Shown piece after piece: positions 1-6,822 of a stretch of 32,643 nt of DNA. Positions within the stretch are counted from its first letter, which is position 1; every line of letters begins with the position of its first letter. A model generated the notes under the pieces. It was given only the letters and a program-made list of their open reading frames with translations. It was not told the origin of the DNA and did no database searches. Source of the stretch: Acidobacteriota bacterium (GTDB lineage: Bacteria; Acidobacteriota; UBA6911); NCBI GenBank assembly GCA_023265215.1, contig JAHFUH010000011.1, forward strand, positions 1 to 32,643, written 5' to 3'. The position numbers were made by a program, and so were the translations under genes.

Positions 1-672
1 TCATCTGCAATATTCCTGGCTCTATGGATTACGGCAGTGATTGCCCTCGCACTGTACGTGGGCCGCCAGGTGAAAAAGCCCACACGCTATACAGGGCGGC
101 TGTTCGCGAAGCTGATGAACGCGAGTCATGCCGGGCTGACCGACTGGGCGATGAGCCATCTTGACATCCCGCCTCATGCGACAGCGCTGGATGTAGGATG
201 CGGCGGCGGCCGGACGATTGAGAAGCTCGCTGAGAAGTCTGCGTCGGTCTACGGCGTCGACTATGCCGCAGGGAGCGTGGCTGCATCGCGCGCGCACAAC
301 CAGCGGCTGATCGCAGAGGGTCGCGTATTTGTCGAAAGGGCTTCGGTGTCGAGGCTGCCCTTCGAAGCGGACAAGTTCGATGTGGCAACAGCGGTGGAGA
401 CACAATATTATTGGCCGAATCTCGAGAGCGACATGCATGAGATTCTGCGGGTGCTCAAGCCGGGCGGGCGCCTGATGGTTGTCGCCGAATCCTACAAGGG
501 CGCACGCAACGACGCGGTCCTTGGACCAGTGATGAAGATGCTCGGATCTTCCCGCTTGAGCGTAGAGGATCACCACGCGCTGTTTCTCGCTGCCGGTTTC
601 ACCGAGGTTGCGATCTTCGAAGAACGGAGCCGAGGGTGGCTCTGTGCAATCGGCAGAAAGCCCGTGCTGTAA
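1..672 (+). CDS. Class I SAM-dependent methyltransferase, membrane-anchored, 5' end outside window
   Basis: The frame is open from the first base of the window and ends at TAA 672, so the true start probably lies upstream. An internal GTG at 37 is the first start codon inside the window. The residues before and after it (IFLALWITAVIALALYVG) form a hydrophobic segment that looks like a membrane anchor. The Rossmann methyltransferase core follows: motif I ALDVGCGGGRTIEKL, an acidic ribose-binding residue in YGVDYAAGS, and the post-motif LKPGGRLMVVAES. This is the layout of the Methyltransf_11/25 type that uses S-adenosylmethionine. The substrate cannot be read from the sequence. The next gene, an SDR dehydrogenase, starts 80 bp downstream on the same strand and may be cotranscribed. 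Confidence 0.8.
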   Translation, partial: SSAIFLALWITAVIALALYVGRQVKKPTRYTGRLFAKLMNASHAGLTDWAMSHLDIPPHATALDVGCGGGRTIEKLAEKSASVYGVDYAAGSVAASRAHNQRLIAEGRVFVERASVSRLPFEADKFDVATAVETQYYWPNLESDMHEILRVLKPGGRLMVVAESYKGARNDAVLGPVMKMLGSSRLSVEDHHALFLAAGFTEVAIFEERSRGWLCAIGRKPVL

Positions 673-752
673 ACCTTACTTCCGATTGCATCCAGATATC
701 AAATGCCTTTCACGCCTTGGATGAATTAAGATGTTTCGAAAAGGGGAAGAAA

Positions 753-1517
753 ATGGACCGTGTCAAAGGCAAGGTGGCAATTATAACCGGCGGAGCTGGA
801 GGTCTCGGGAGAGCTGAAGCTATTCTGCTCGCGGGTGAAGGCGCGCGCGTTGTCGTTACCGATATTGATGAAACGGCAATTGAAAAAGTATCGGTGGAGA
901 TCAACAGCCGAGGCGGAAAATGCATTTCCATTAAACATGATGTGACCAGCGAAAGCGATTGGAGCAGGGTCATACAAAGGACTCTAAGCGAATTTGGAAA
1001 ATTGGACGTTCTCGTCAACAACGCCGGTGTGATCTTCTACAAGAAAATCGAGGATACTTCGCTTGCAGAATGGCGGTCGCTCATGAGCGTCAATCTCGAT
1101 GGTGTTTTTCTCGGTATCCGGTTTGCAATTGAAACGATGAAAAAGACGGGAGGCGGTTCGATCATCAACATCGCTTCCGTCGCCGGCCTCATAGGCAACC
1201 CGGATGCGGCGGCTTACCACGCGAGCAAAGGTGGAGTGCGGTCTCTGACAAAAGCCGCAGCCATCGAGTGCTCAAAGGCAGGATATGGCTACAATATTCG
1301 CGTGAACTCCATTTATCCCGGGGTTATCGAAACCGCAATGGCGGATCCGTTGAAACAGGATGAGGTCAAGTATAGAACCGCTTTGAGCTGGCATCCGATC
1401 GGGCGTTTTGGAGAACCTGAAGATGTGGCAAACGGCGTCCTTTATCTGGCCTCGGAGGAATCAAAATTCATGACCGGCTCTGAACTCGTGATCGACGGCG
1501 GCTGGACGGCGAGGTGA
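753..1517 (+). CDS. SDR family NAD(P)-dependent oxidoreductase
   Basis: A 254-residue classical short-chain dehydrogenase. I chose the ATG at 753 because AGGGGAAGAAA lies just upstream and the protein then begins MDRVKGKVAIITGG, the usual SDR N-terminus. An upstream in-frame start would overlap the preceding methyltransferase and add non-SDR sequence. Visible motifs are the cofactor loop TGGAGGLG, an acidic residue at the end of beta 2 (VVTDIDE) that favours NAD(H), NNAG, the catalytic serine in NIASVAG, the YHASK active site, and the C-terminal GSELVIDGGW. The family oxidises or reduces alcohols and ketones, often steroids, sugars or acyl chains. The substrate is unknown here. It ends convergently with a DUF2721 gene. 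Confidence 0.9.
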   Translation: MDRVKGKVAIITGGAGGLGRAEAILLAGEGARVVVTDIDETAIEKVSVEINSRGGKCISIKHDVTSESDWSRVIQRTLSEFGKLDVLVNNAGVIFYKKIEDTSLAEWRSLMSVNLDGVFLGIRFAIETMKKTGGGSIINIASVAGLIGNPDAAAYHASKGGVRSLTKAAAIECSKAGYGYNIRVNSIYPGVIETAMADPLKQDEVKYRTALSWHPIGRFGEPEDVANGVLYLASEESKFMTGSELVIDGGWTAR

Positions 1518-1522
1518 ATAAA

Positions 1523-1553
1523 GAAGCCGGAAGCCGGAAGCCGGAAGCCGGAA
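1523..1553 (+). repeat. GAAGCCG tandem repeat
   Basis: Four perfect copies of the 7-mer GAAGCCG plus GAA fill the short gap between two converging genes. The same repeat reappears, with one variant unit, at 2772-2802. Confidence 0.85.
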
Positions 1554-1565
1554 TAAAAGCCCATT

Positions 1566-2090
1566 CTATTCCGCAAGTTTTTCAATAGCGTCCACTATTT
1601 CGGCAACGAAACGGCTCTCCAACTCCACGGGCTGAAGTGCCCGGTAAAGCTCCTTCATTGCGAAGATCACGCCAATTACCAGGAGAGTCATGCCTGTGAT
1701 GAAAAAAACTACGGCGGCGACTATCAGTCGTGGCCACAGTACGCTGAGGCCCAAAACCAGCGAGCAAATAGAAAGGCATGCAATCGTAAGAAGAAAACAG
1801 GAAAGCGCCCGGCGGATAAGGTGCGCCCGGTATAACACATGGGTGCTCTGCACTTGCAGTGCCTCCAGCTTTTCCTGATGCATCATGGTCGTCACCGCGT
1901 CCGGCTGGGCGCTGGCACGTTGGCGCCCAAGTTCCTCCTCCTGCTCCTTCAAGCGTTCGCGGTGAAATATGCGAAGTCTCGACACCAGGCCGCTTAATCG
2001 GTTGTAAAAGGCCAGACACAACAACCCGCAGGCGGAAATAACGATAATCGGGCCGGTGCCTGCGGAAATAATTTTGGATAGATCTTCCAT
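1566..2090 (-). CDS. DUF2721 family membrane protein
   Basis: A 174-residue protein of unknown function. The ATG at 2090 is preceded by CGGAGCAGAA, a good ribosome-binding site, so I prefer it to upstream in-frame starts that would run back into the radical SAM gene. The N-terminus has a membrane segment (GPIIVISACGLLCLAFYNR) followed by the family-typical RLSGLVSRLRIFHRE. Then comes a charged, probably coiled stretch (REELKEQEEELGRQ-like) and two more membrane segments near the C-terminus (FLLTIACLSICSLVLGLSV and IVAAVVFFITGMTLLVIGVI). This three-helix layout matches DUF2721. It lies 49 bp below the radical SAM gene and is probably cotranscribed. No function is known for the family. Confidence 0.8.
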   Translation of the reverse strand: MEDLSKIISAGTGPIIVISACGLLCLAFYNRLSGLVSRLRIFHRERLKEQEEELGRQRASAQPDAVTTMMHQEKLEALQVQSTHVLYRAHLIRRALSCFLLTIACLSICSLVLGLSVLWPRLIVAAVVFFITGMTLLVIGVIFAMKELYRALQPVELESRFVAEIVDAIEKLAE

Positions 2091-2139
2091 TTCTGCTCCG
2101 ATATTTGATAGCGGCTTCATCCGCGTTATTCGGCGTCTC

Positions 2140-2760
2140 TCAACGCACCCGGAACCGTTCGATTCCGAGGGAAAGGGCAAGCCTCCGGGATCGCTCAATC
2201 TCCTCGCCCGTCAAGGCCATCCCTACCACGCTTGCCTGCACACTTTTGAAAAAAGCGGGCGCGCGAGAGAGAAAATCCAGCATGCTTTTCCAAAAGGCTT
2301 CAGCCGGCGCAGGCGATTGGCCAAAGCCGGGCTTGCATAGTTCCTTGTATCGAGAAGAATCCGGCGCATTCATCGAAATGGAAACTTCGTCCACTGCATT
2401 CGACAATTCCGGGAGGATGTCGCGGCCATGGATCAGACAGCCGTGTCCATTCGTATTCAAGCGGATTCTGGCCCCGTTGCTCCGAAGCCACGAGGCTGAT
2501 TCCGTTATAAGCTCAAGGCGAAAGGTCGGCTCGCCATACCCACACCATATAAACTCGGACACTTCCGAAAATGAATTTTGGGCTAGAACAGAATCACGCA
2601 GCAAACTAAAATCCGGCTCACCGCCTCCCAAAAGGATTGCGCCGCCCAGCCCTTTCCTGTAATTGCGCACACAGAAGGTACAATGGTTGGTACACCTGTT
2701 CGTGACGTTCAGATAAAGACGCCACGGCTCGCCGTATGTATATGCGTAATCCACAGCCAT
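2140..2760 (-). CDS. Radical SAM protein, TatD-associated type
   Basis: A 206-residue compact radical SAM enzyme. The cluster motif is C23-x3-C27-x2-C30 (RCTNHCTFC), which binds the 4Fe-4S cluster that cleaves S-adenosylmethionine. It is followed by the family-typical GGGEPDFS, WCGYGEPTFR, RLNTNGHG and VSISMNAP segments. Length and motifs match the TatD-linked radical SAM family (TIGR04038 type), whose reaction is unknown. No tatD gene is in the window. The ATG at 2760 has a TAGGAT ribosome-binding site. The protein is shorter than most radical SAM enzymes, as this subfamily is, and has no C-terminal SPASM domain. It diverges from the CoxS-like gene across a 331-bp gap. Confidence 0.8.
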   Translation of the reverse strand: MAVDYAYTYGEPWRLYLNVTNRCTNHCTFCVRNYRKGLGGAILLGGGEPDFSLLRDSVLAQNSFSEVSEFIWCGYGEPTFRLELITESASWLRSNGARIRLNTNGHGCLIHGRDILPELSNAVDEVSISMNAPDSSRYKELCKPGFGQSPAPAEAFWKSMLDFLSRAPAFFKSVQASVVGMALTGEEIERSRRLALSLGIERFRVR

Positions 2761-2771
2761 ATCCTACACCA

Positions 2772-2802
2772 GAAGCCGGAAACCGGAAGCCGGAAGCCGG
2801 AA
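2772..2802 (+). repeat. GAAGCCG tandem repeat, second locus
   Basis: Four units of the same 7-mer as at 1523 (one variant, GAAACCG) sit in the divergent gap between the radical SAM and CoxS-like genes. A degenerate inverted form (CCGGCTTCTTGCTTCCAGC and following) lies at about 2907-2936, so the two could pair as a long imperfect stem. The rest of the 2761-3091 gap holds a promoter but no gene that I can support. Confidence 0.75.
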
Positions 2803-2988
2803 TTTTTCGAAGCGAGGATATTATTTGCAGATGACTGATAAAGTAACCGGCTGCCAGCGAGATGCCGGCGCTCCCAGCAATGTCGGACTCAATCACCCTA
2901 TGCCCTTCCGGCTTCTTGCTTCCAGCTTCCAGCTTCTTTGTTCCCCCCGGGAACCAAATTCCCGTCTTGCCCGTATTAACGTATGTTC

Positions 2989-3017
2989 TTGACCTGTCTC
3001 GGGCTCCCATATATAAA
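2989..3017 (+). promoter_or_regulatory. Sigma-70 type promoter of the CoxS/CoxM/UbiX/LpdD run
   Basis: TTGACC at 2989-2994 and TATAAA at 3012-3017 are separated by exactly 17 bp, a near-consensus housekeeping promoter. Transcription would start near 3024, about 68 bp before the CoxS-like ATG. It is the only clear promoter before the four following plus-strand genes. Confidence 0.7.
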
Positions 3018-3091
3018 AGGATGGACCAGGTAGGTTTCATCGGCAGTTTATTTTGGTTTAACTCGTCCTAGCTATAGGAGCGCTGCCCCAA

Positions 3092-3760
3092 ATGTCAGAA
3101 GAAGAAAAAAATACAGAAGAAGCAGTCAAACCGGGCGTATCCCGCAGGAGTTTTTTAAAGGACGCAGGTTTAATGATTGGGGCGCCCGGCCTGGGTTCCA
3201 TTGCTGCGGTTGCCGGGCAAATTGCGACTTCGCCCAAAGCTGAAGCCGCGCAATCTCCTAATCAGACGGCCCCCCAAAAGATCACATCCACGGCTACAAC
3301 AATTGACCTGACGGTCAACGGTGGGAAATACAGATTTGCCGTTGAGCAGAACTGGAGTCTGCGTCAGCTTCTGCGAGACCAGATCGGGTTCACATCGCCC
3401 AAAGACTGGTGCGGCGGCCAGGGAGCATGCGGATCCTGCACTGTCATAATGAACGGCAGACCTGTTTTGTCGTGCATGACATTGGCGTGTGAATGCGACG
3501 GCGCTGTCGTCGAAACCGCAGAGGGCATCGCAAAAGCCAAACACCCTATTATCCAGGCTTATATCAACAACAATGCTTTTCAATGCGGCTATTGCACTCC
3601 CGGTTTTGTCTGCACAGCAAAAGCATTGCTGGACAGGAATAAAAAACCCACGGAAGCGGACGTGAGAGATGCGCTGGGCGGAAATCTCTGCCGATGCGCC
3701 ACATACCAGCGGCATCCGCCGGCCGTTCTGGAAGCCGCAGCAAATCTCGGCAAAGCCTAG
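3092..3760 (+). CDS. Tat-exported 2Fe-2S subunit of a xanthine dehydrogenase family enzyme (CoxS-like)
   Basis: A 222-residue two-cluster iron-sulfur subunit. The N-terminus carries a twin-arginine signal (SRRSFLKDAG, residues 17-26, then a hydrophobic stretch), so the enzyme should be exported folded to the periplasm. A plant-type 2Fe-2S domain follows with Cys107, 113, 116 and 128. The all-helical 2Fe-2S domain has CGYC (165, 168) and CRC (200, 202). These clusters pass electrons from a molybdopterin subunit to an FAD subunit. The first spacing is C-x5-C, one residue longer than the usual C-x4-C. TAGGAG precedes the ATG. The FAD subunit follows 61 bp downstream, but no molybdopterin (CoxL-like) subunit is in the window, so the partner must be elsewhere. 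Confidence 0.88.
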   Translation: MSEEEKNTEEAVKPGVSRRSFLKDAGLMIGAPGLGSIAAVAGQIATSPKAEAAQSPNQTAPQKITSTATTIDLTVNGGKYRFAVEQNWSLRQLLRDQIGFTSPKDWCGGQGACGSCTVIMNGRPVLSCMTLACECDGAVVETAEGIAKAKHPIIQAYINNNAFQCGYCTPGFVCTAKALLDRNKKPTEADVRDALGGNLCRCATYQRHPPAVLEAAANLGKA

Positions 3761-3821
3761 GACACGGCAATGAGTTTGAACATGAATCGGTATCAAGAAT
3801 GCTAAAGCGCAGGAGCTGAAC

Positions 3822-4784
3822 ATGAAGACATGGAAGAAGTTTGCACATGTTAACGCAAAAACCGTCGATGAAGCTGCTTCAATTTTACGGGCGGGGAAAG
3901 CTGTTGCGCTGTCCGGCGGCACCGATATCCTGAGCGCCATGAGATTTGAAATATTACCGAACTACCCCGAAGTGGTGGTGAACCTGAAGAGCATACCGGG
4001 ACTGGACTATATCAAAGAAGAATCCGGCATACTCAAAATCGGAGCCTTGGTCCGGATGGAAGACATTGTCAGGAATGACACGATTAAAGCCAAATACGTC
4101 GCGCTGGCCGAAGCTGCGCACCGGACAGCGTCTCCTCACATCCGGGAAATGGGCACTATTGCGGGCAACATCTGCCAGATGCCGCGCTGCTGGTACTTTC
4201 GCCTCCCCGATAACCGATTCTATTGCACTCGCAAGGGCGGGAAGATGTGCTATGCAATGGCAGGAGAAAACAGGTACCATTCGATTTTCGGGGCATTGAA
4301 GGCCTGCATTGCCGTTAATGCGAGCGACACAGCCCCGGCGCTTGTCGCTTTGAATGCCAAAATAAAAACCAACAAGCGCCTGATTGAAGCGGAAGCTTTC
4401 TGGGACATGAATGTGCCCGGTTCCACTGTTCTGGCCGCTGATGAAATCGTCACTGAAATTCAAATCCCGGCGCCGGCTCCGGGCGTGAAAAGCTCTTTCA
4501 TCAAATTCGCTATTCGTAAGTCAATCGACTTCCCCATTGTCAACTGCGCCGCGATGATCGGCGGCGGAACTGCCAGGATATGCCTCAACGCCGTCTACAA
4601 CAAACCTTACCGCGCCACCGCTGCTGAAGACGCCATCAAGGGAAAGGCCATTAACGAATCCAGCGCAGATGCGGCTGGCGCCGCTGCAGTGTCAGCAGCC
4701 AACCCTATGCCAGGCGATCGAAACAAATGGAAAATTCCGATTGCCAAGACAATGGTAAAACGCTCCATCCTTGCATGCTCCTAA
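3822..4784 (+). CDS. FAD-binding subunit of a xanthine dehydrogenase family enzyme (CoxM/HcrB-like)
   Basis: A 320-residue flavoprotein subunit with AGGAG before the ATG. The FAD-binding segments ALSGGTDILSAMR and IREMGTIAGNIC are clear. Between them and the C-terminal domain is an insert with Cys118, Cys123 (RCWYFRLPD), Cys135 (FYCTRKGG) and Cys143 (KMCYAMAGENRYHSIFG). A comparable insert in the beta subunit of 4-hydroxybenzoyl-CoA reductase holds an extra 4Fe-4S cluster, so an additional cluster is likely here. The C-terminal part (KFAIRKSIDFPIVNCAAMIG) matches the CO dehydrogenase flavoprotein C-terminal domain. It pairs with the 2Fe-2S subunit upstream. It has no Tat signal of its own and would be co-exported. 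The substrate is unknown. The lack of a nearby molybdopterin subunit is unusual. Confidence 0.87.
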   Translation: MKTWKKFAHVNAKTVDEAASILRAGKAVALSGGTDILSAMRFEILPNYPEVVVNLKSIPGLDYIKEESGILKIGALVRMEDIVRNDTIKAKYVALAEAAHRTASPHIREMGTIAGNICQMPRCWYFRLPDNRFYCTRKGGKMCYAMAGENRYHSIFGALKACIAVNASDTAPALVALNAKIKTNKRLIEAEAFWDMNVPGSTVLAADEIVTEIQIPAPAPGVKSSFIKFAIRKSIDFPIVNCAAMIGGGTARICLNAVYNKPYRATAAEDAIKGKAINESSADAAGAAAVSAANPMPGDRNKWKIPIAKTMVKRSILACS

Positions 4785-4791
4785 GAGTTTG

Positions 4792-4871
4792 AAGGTAGAC
4801 GCGGCGTCTCGCCGCGTTCAACTTTCCGTTTAGAAGAAATAAGGCACGCGGCGAGACGCCGCGTCTACCTT
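4792..4871 (+). repeat. 26-bp perfect inverted repeat between CoxM-like and ubiX genes
   Basis: Arms 4792-4817 and 4846-4871 (AAGGTAGACGCGGCGTCTCG and following) are perfectly complementary over 26 bp with a 28-nt loop. The GC-rich stem ends in TTTT just before the ubiX ribosome-binding site. It could act as a transcriptional attenuator or partial terminator inside the run, or be a dispersed palindromic repeat. Confidence 0.85.
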
Positions 4872-4884
4872 TTAGGAGATCGAG

Positions 4885-5466
4885 TTGAAGATAGCGGTCG
4901 GCATAAATGGAGCTACCGGAGTCATTTACGGGATACGCCTGCTCCAGGTTCTTTCAGGCATCAAGGGCGTTGAAACGCATCTCATCATTTCGCATGCCGG
5001 CGAACGGACCATTGAAATCGAGACCGATTACAAGCCCGGAGAAATAAAAGCTCTGGCAACCTGCGCTTATCCGGTCGAGGACATAGGAGCTTGCCTCGCC
5101 AGCGGTTCTTTTCTGCTCGACGGCATGATCATAGCGCCCTGCACCATGAAGACGCTTTCGGCATTAGCTAATTCCTATGCAGACAACCTGTTGACCCGTA
5201 CGGCGGATGTGGTTCTCAAAGAGCGCGGAAGACTTGTTCTTCTGGTCCGCGAAACGCCCCTGCATCTCGGACACCTGAGGAATATGGCCAGGGTAACCGA
5301 AATGGGCGCAATCGTCATGCCTCCGATCCCCGCTTTCTATCACAAGCCGCAAACGATTCAGGACATAGTCGACCATTCCGTCGGAAAAGCCCTGGATCTT
5401 TTCAGGATTGAGCACAACCTGTTCCGCAGATGGCCTGGATCGAGCAATCAAAATGAAATCAATTAA
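4885..5466 (+). CDS. ubiX: Flavin prenyltransferase, UbiX/Pad1 family
   Basis: A 193-residue protein. It starts at a TTG (4885) with TAGGAG eight bases upstream, and no better start exists. UbiX attaches a dimethylallyl group to reduced FMN to make the prenylated flavin used by UbiD-type decarboxylases. Visible family signatures are the N-terminal phosphate loop GINGATGVIYGIRLL, SHAGERTIE, the central MIIAPCTMKTLSALANSYADN, LVLLVRETPLHLGHLRNM, and the C-terminal MPPIPAFYHKPQTI. Length is normal. The following LpdD-like gene overlaps its 3' end by 14 bp, as expected for proteins that cooperate in prenyl-FMN delivery. No UbiD decarboxylase lies in the window. Confidence 0.92.
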   Translation: MKIAVGINGATGVIYGIRLLQVLSGIKGVETHLIISHAGERTIEIETDYKPGEIKALATCAYPVEDIGACLASGSFLLDGMIIAPCTMKTLSALANSYADNLLTRTADVVLKERGRLVLLVRETPLHLGHLRNMARVTEMGAIVMPPIPAFYHKPQTIQDIVDHSVGKALDLFRIEHNLFRRWPGSSNQNEIN

Positions 5467-5815
5467 ACTTAGTCAGGGGACCGGGCGCACCGGAGTTCAG
5501 CTTTCCACTCAGCTGATCGGCAGCGATCTTATTGTTTGCATATTTAATAAGAAGGGGCACATAGGAGCCGTTGCAGTTGCGGATTACGACTTCAAAGAGA
5601 AGCGGGCATCCACCTCGATCATAACCAGGCTCGGGCACAAAGATGATCACGTGGCGTACAACGCCGCTTATAAGCTCTGCCGCCGGCTCCGAAAACCCGT
5701 TTGCGTCATAGCCGGGATTCACGTAGACAACATCAGCAAAGAAGAAATAGCCCAGATCACGCGCAACTGCGACGCCCTTTTGGAAAAGGGCATCGAGTCT
5801 ATTTGTAATTACTAA
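5453..5815 (+). CDS. LpdD-like prenylated flavin chaperone
   Basis: A 120-residue protein. The ATG at 5453 lies inside the ubiX 3' end (14-bp overlap), implying translational coupling. The sequence (GTGRTGVQLSTQLIGSD, then VCIFNKKGHIGAVAVADYD and the C-terminal HVDNISKEEI) matches the LpdD-like family as I know it. These small proteins accompany gallate and protocatechuate type UbiD decarboxylases and are thought to help handle prenylated FMN. The ubiX-lpdD adjacency supports the call, but the UbiD (LpdC) subunit is absent here. It ends in a 4-bp convergent overlap with the methyltransferase on the other strand (TAA 5813-5815 against the opposing TAG). Confidence 0.72.
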   Translation: MKSIKLSQGTGRTGVQLSTQLIGSDLIVCIFNKKGHIGAVAVADYDFKEKRASTSIITRLGHKDDHVAYNAAYKLCRRLRKPVCVIAGIHVDNISKEEIAQITRNCDALLEKGIESICNY

Positions 5816-6627
5816 TCGGCGCGCAGAGCCTCTCTGCTGTTGTTCCCGGACTTCAGGGTAATCGAATTGCCGTGAATCTCGCCAGTGTATTCGACCGGAC
5901 CCGCTGAAAATTTGAACGTATCGCCTGTTATCTTGCCTGCAAATTGGACACTTTTGCCGCCGGATACAAGAGCGCCGCTAATTTTCTGGAATTCCTGATT
6001 CACAGTGATCTCGCCGTCGGGAAGCTTCCATTTCCCCGCCATCTTCGCCGGCACAATCCAGAAATATGCGGTGCACCAGGTGGTGCAGCCATTTTCAATG
6101 TGGATGGTATCGTCTGCTTCCCAATCCTCCATCGTGAAACTGTTTGAAACAACGCGGGTGCCGGGCTTCATGTCCAGAATTTTCGGGCGCAGTTTCATGT
6201 TTATATCGGGCAGCAAAAACATGGTCACGACAGTCGCCTTGGAAAAATCGCTCTCGAACAAATCGGCTTTGATGAAGGTTGCTTTTTCGCTCACCCCTGC
6301 TTTGGCGGCATTTTGTTTCGACAAATCAACCATATCGGGATTGAATTCGATGCCGAGGGACCGGGCACCGCGTTTTGCGGCGGTGATGACAGTTCTCCCG
6401 TCGCCTGAACCAAGATCCACGACAAAATCCTGAGGAGTAACTTTCGCAATATCGAGCATTCTATCGACCAAGTCCTGCTGAGTGGGCACCCACACGACAT
6501 CTTTCCCCTGTTGCCCAACTGTAGGCTGATACACGCTTCCCTGCTGAGCCTGAGCCAGGGCACCTGCGGCGATAAACGCCAGTCCTAAAATCACACACAG
6601 CCAACGAACGGAATTCGATCGATTCAT
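5812..6627 (-). CDS. Exported class I methyltransferase-like protein
   Basis: A 271-residue protein. I place the start at ATG 6627, which has GGGAGC nine bases upstream and gives a clean signal peptide (MNRSNSVRWLCVILGLAFIA, then AGALAQAQ with an Ala-x-Ala type cleavage site). A Rossmann methyltransferase core follows with motif I VVDLGSGDGRTVI, the acidic GIEFNPDMVDL, and a downstream LRPKILDMKPGTRVVS. The C-terminal third (about residues 185-271, with repeated GDTFKFSAG and GNSITLKSG strands) looks like a separate beta-rich domain. A SAM enzyme with a secretion signal is odd because SAM is cytoplasmic. It may be a membrane-tethered enzyme or a domain reused for another role. It diverges from the tannase gene. 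Confidence 0.78.
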   Translation of the reverse strand: MNRSNSVRWLCVILGLAFIAAGALAQAQQGSVYQPTVGQQGKDVVWVPTQQDLVDRMLDIAKVTPQDFVVDLGSGDGRTVITAAKRGARSLGIEFNPDMVDLSKQNAAKAGVSEKATFIKADLFESDFSKATVVTMFLLPDINMKLRPKILDMKPGTRVVSNSFTMEDWEADDTIHIENGCTTWCTAYFWIVPAKMAGKWKLPDGEITVNQEFQKISGALVSGGKSVQFAGKITGDTFKFSAGPVEYTGEIHGNSITLKSGNNSREALRAD

Positions 6628-6703
6628 ACTCAGCTCCCCTGTCCATTTCTGATTAATGGCATTTGACAAACATCGCTCATCGAAGGTCGTGATTATAACT
6701 GAT

Positions 6704-6779
6704 AAAACGCCACGGATTCCACAGACCCAAAAAGAATTTGAAGAAATCTGTGAAATCCGTGGAATCCGTGGCGTTTTTT
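6704..6779 (+). repeat. CCACGGATT palindromic repeat
   Basis: The left arm (AAAACGCCACGGATTCCACA, 6704-6725) pairs with TCTGTG plus GAATCCGTGGCGTTTT on the right, interrupted by one extra 9-bp unit AAATCCGTG. The same family recurs at 16850-16912. Here it sits between divergent genes, so it is a dispersed palindrome rather than an obvious terminator. Confidence 0.8.
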
Positions 6780-6822
6780 GCTAAGCTCATCAACAACCAG
6801 GCAACAATTTGGAGGATCCGCC

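Noticed and set aside
2105..2662. 185-codon plus-strand open frame opposite the radical SAM gene
   Set aside because: Antisense to an enzyme with an intact CxxxCxxC motif, and no protein family signature.
2618..3040. 140-codon minus-strand open frame overlapping the radical SAM gene start and its promoter gap
   Set aside because: Overlaps a well-supported gene and translates the GAAGCCG repeat and promoter region.
6663..6699. TTGACA and TATAAC on the plus strand as a tannase promoter
   Set aside because: The spacer is 25 bp, too long for a sigma-70 promoter.
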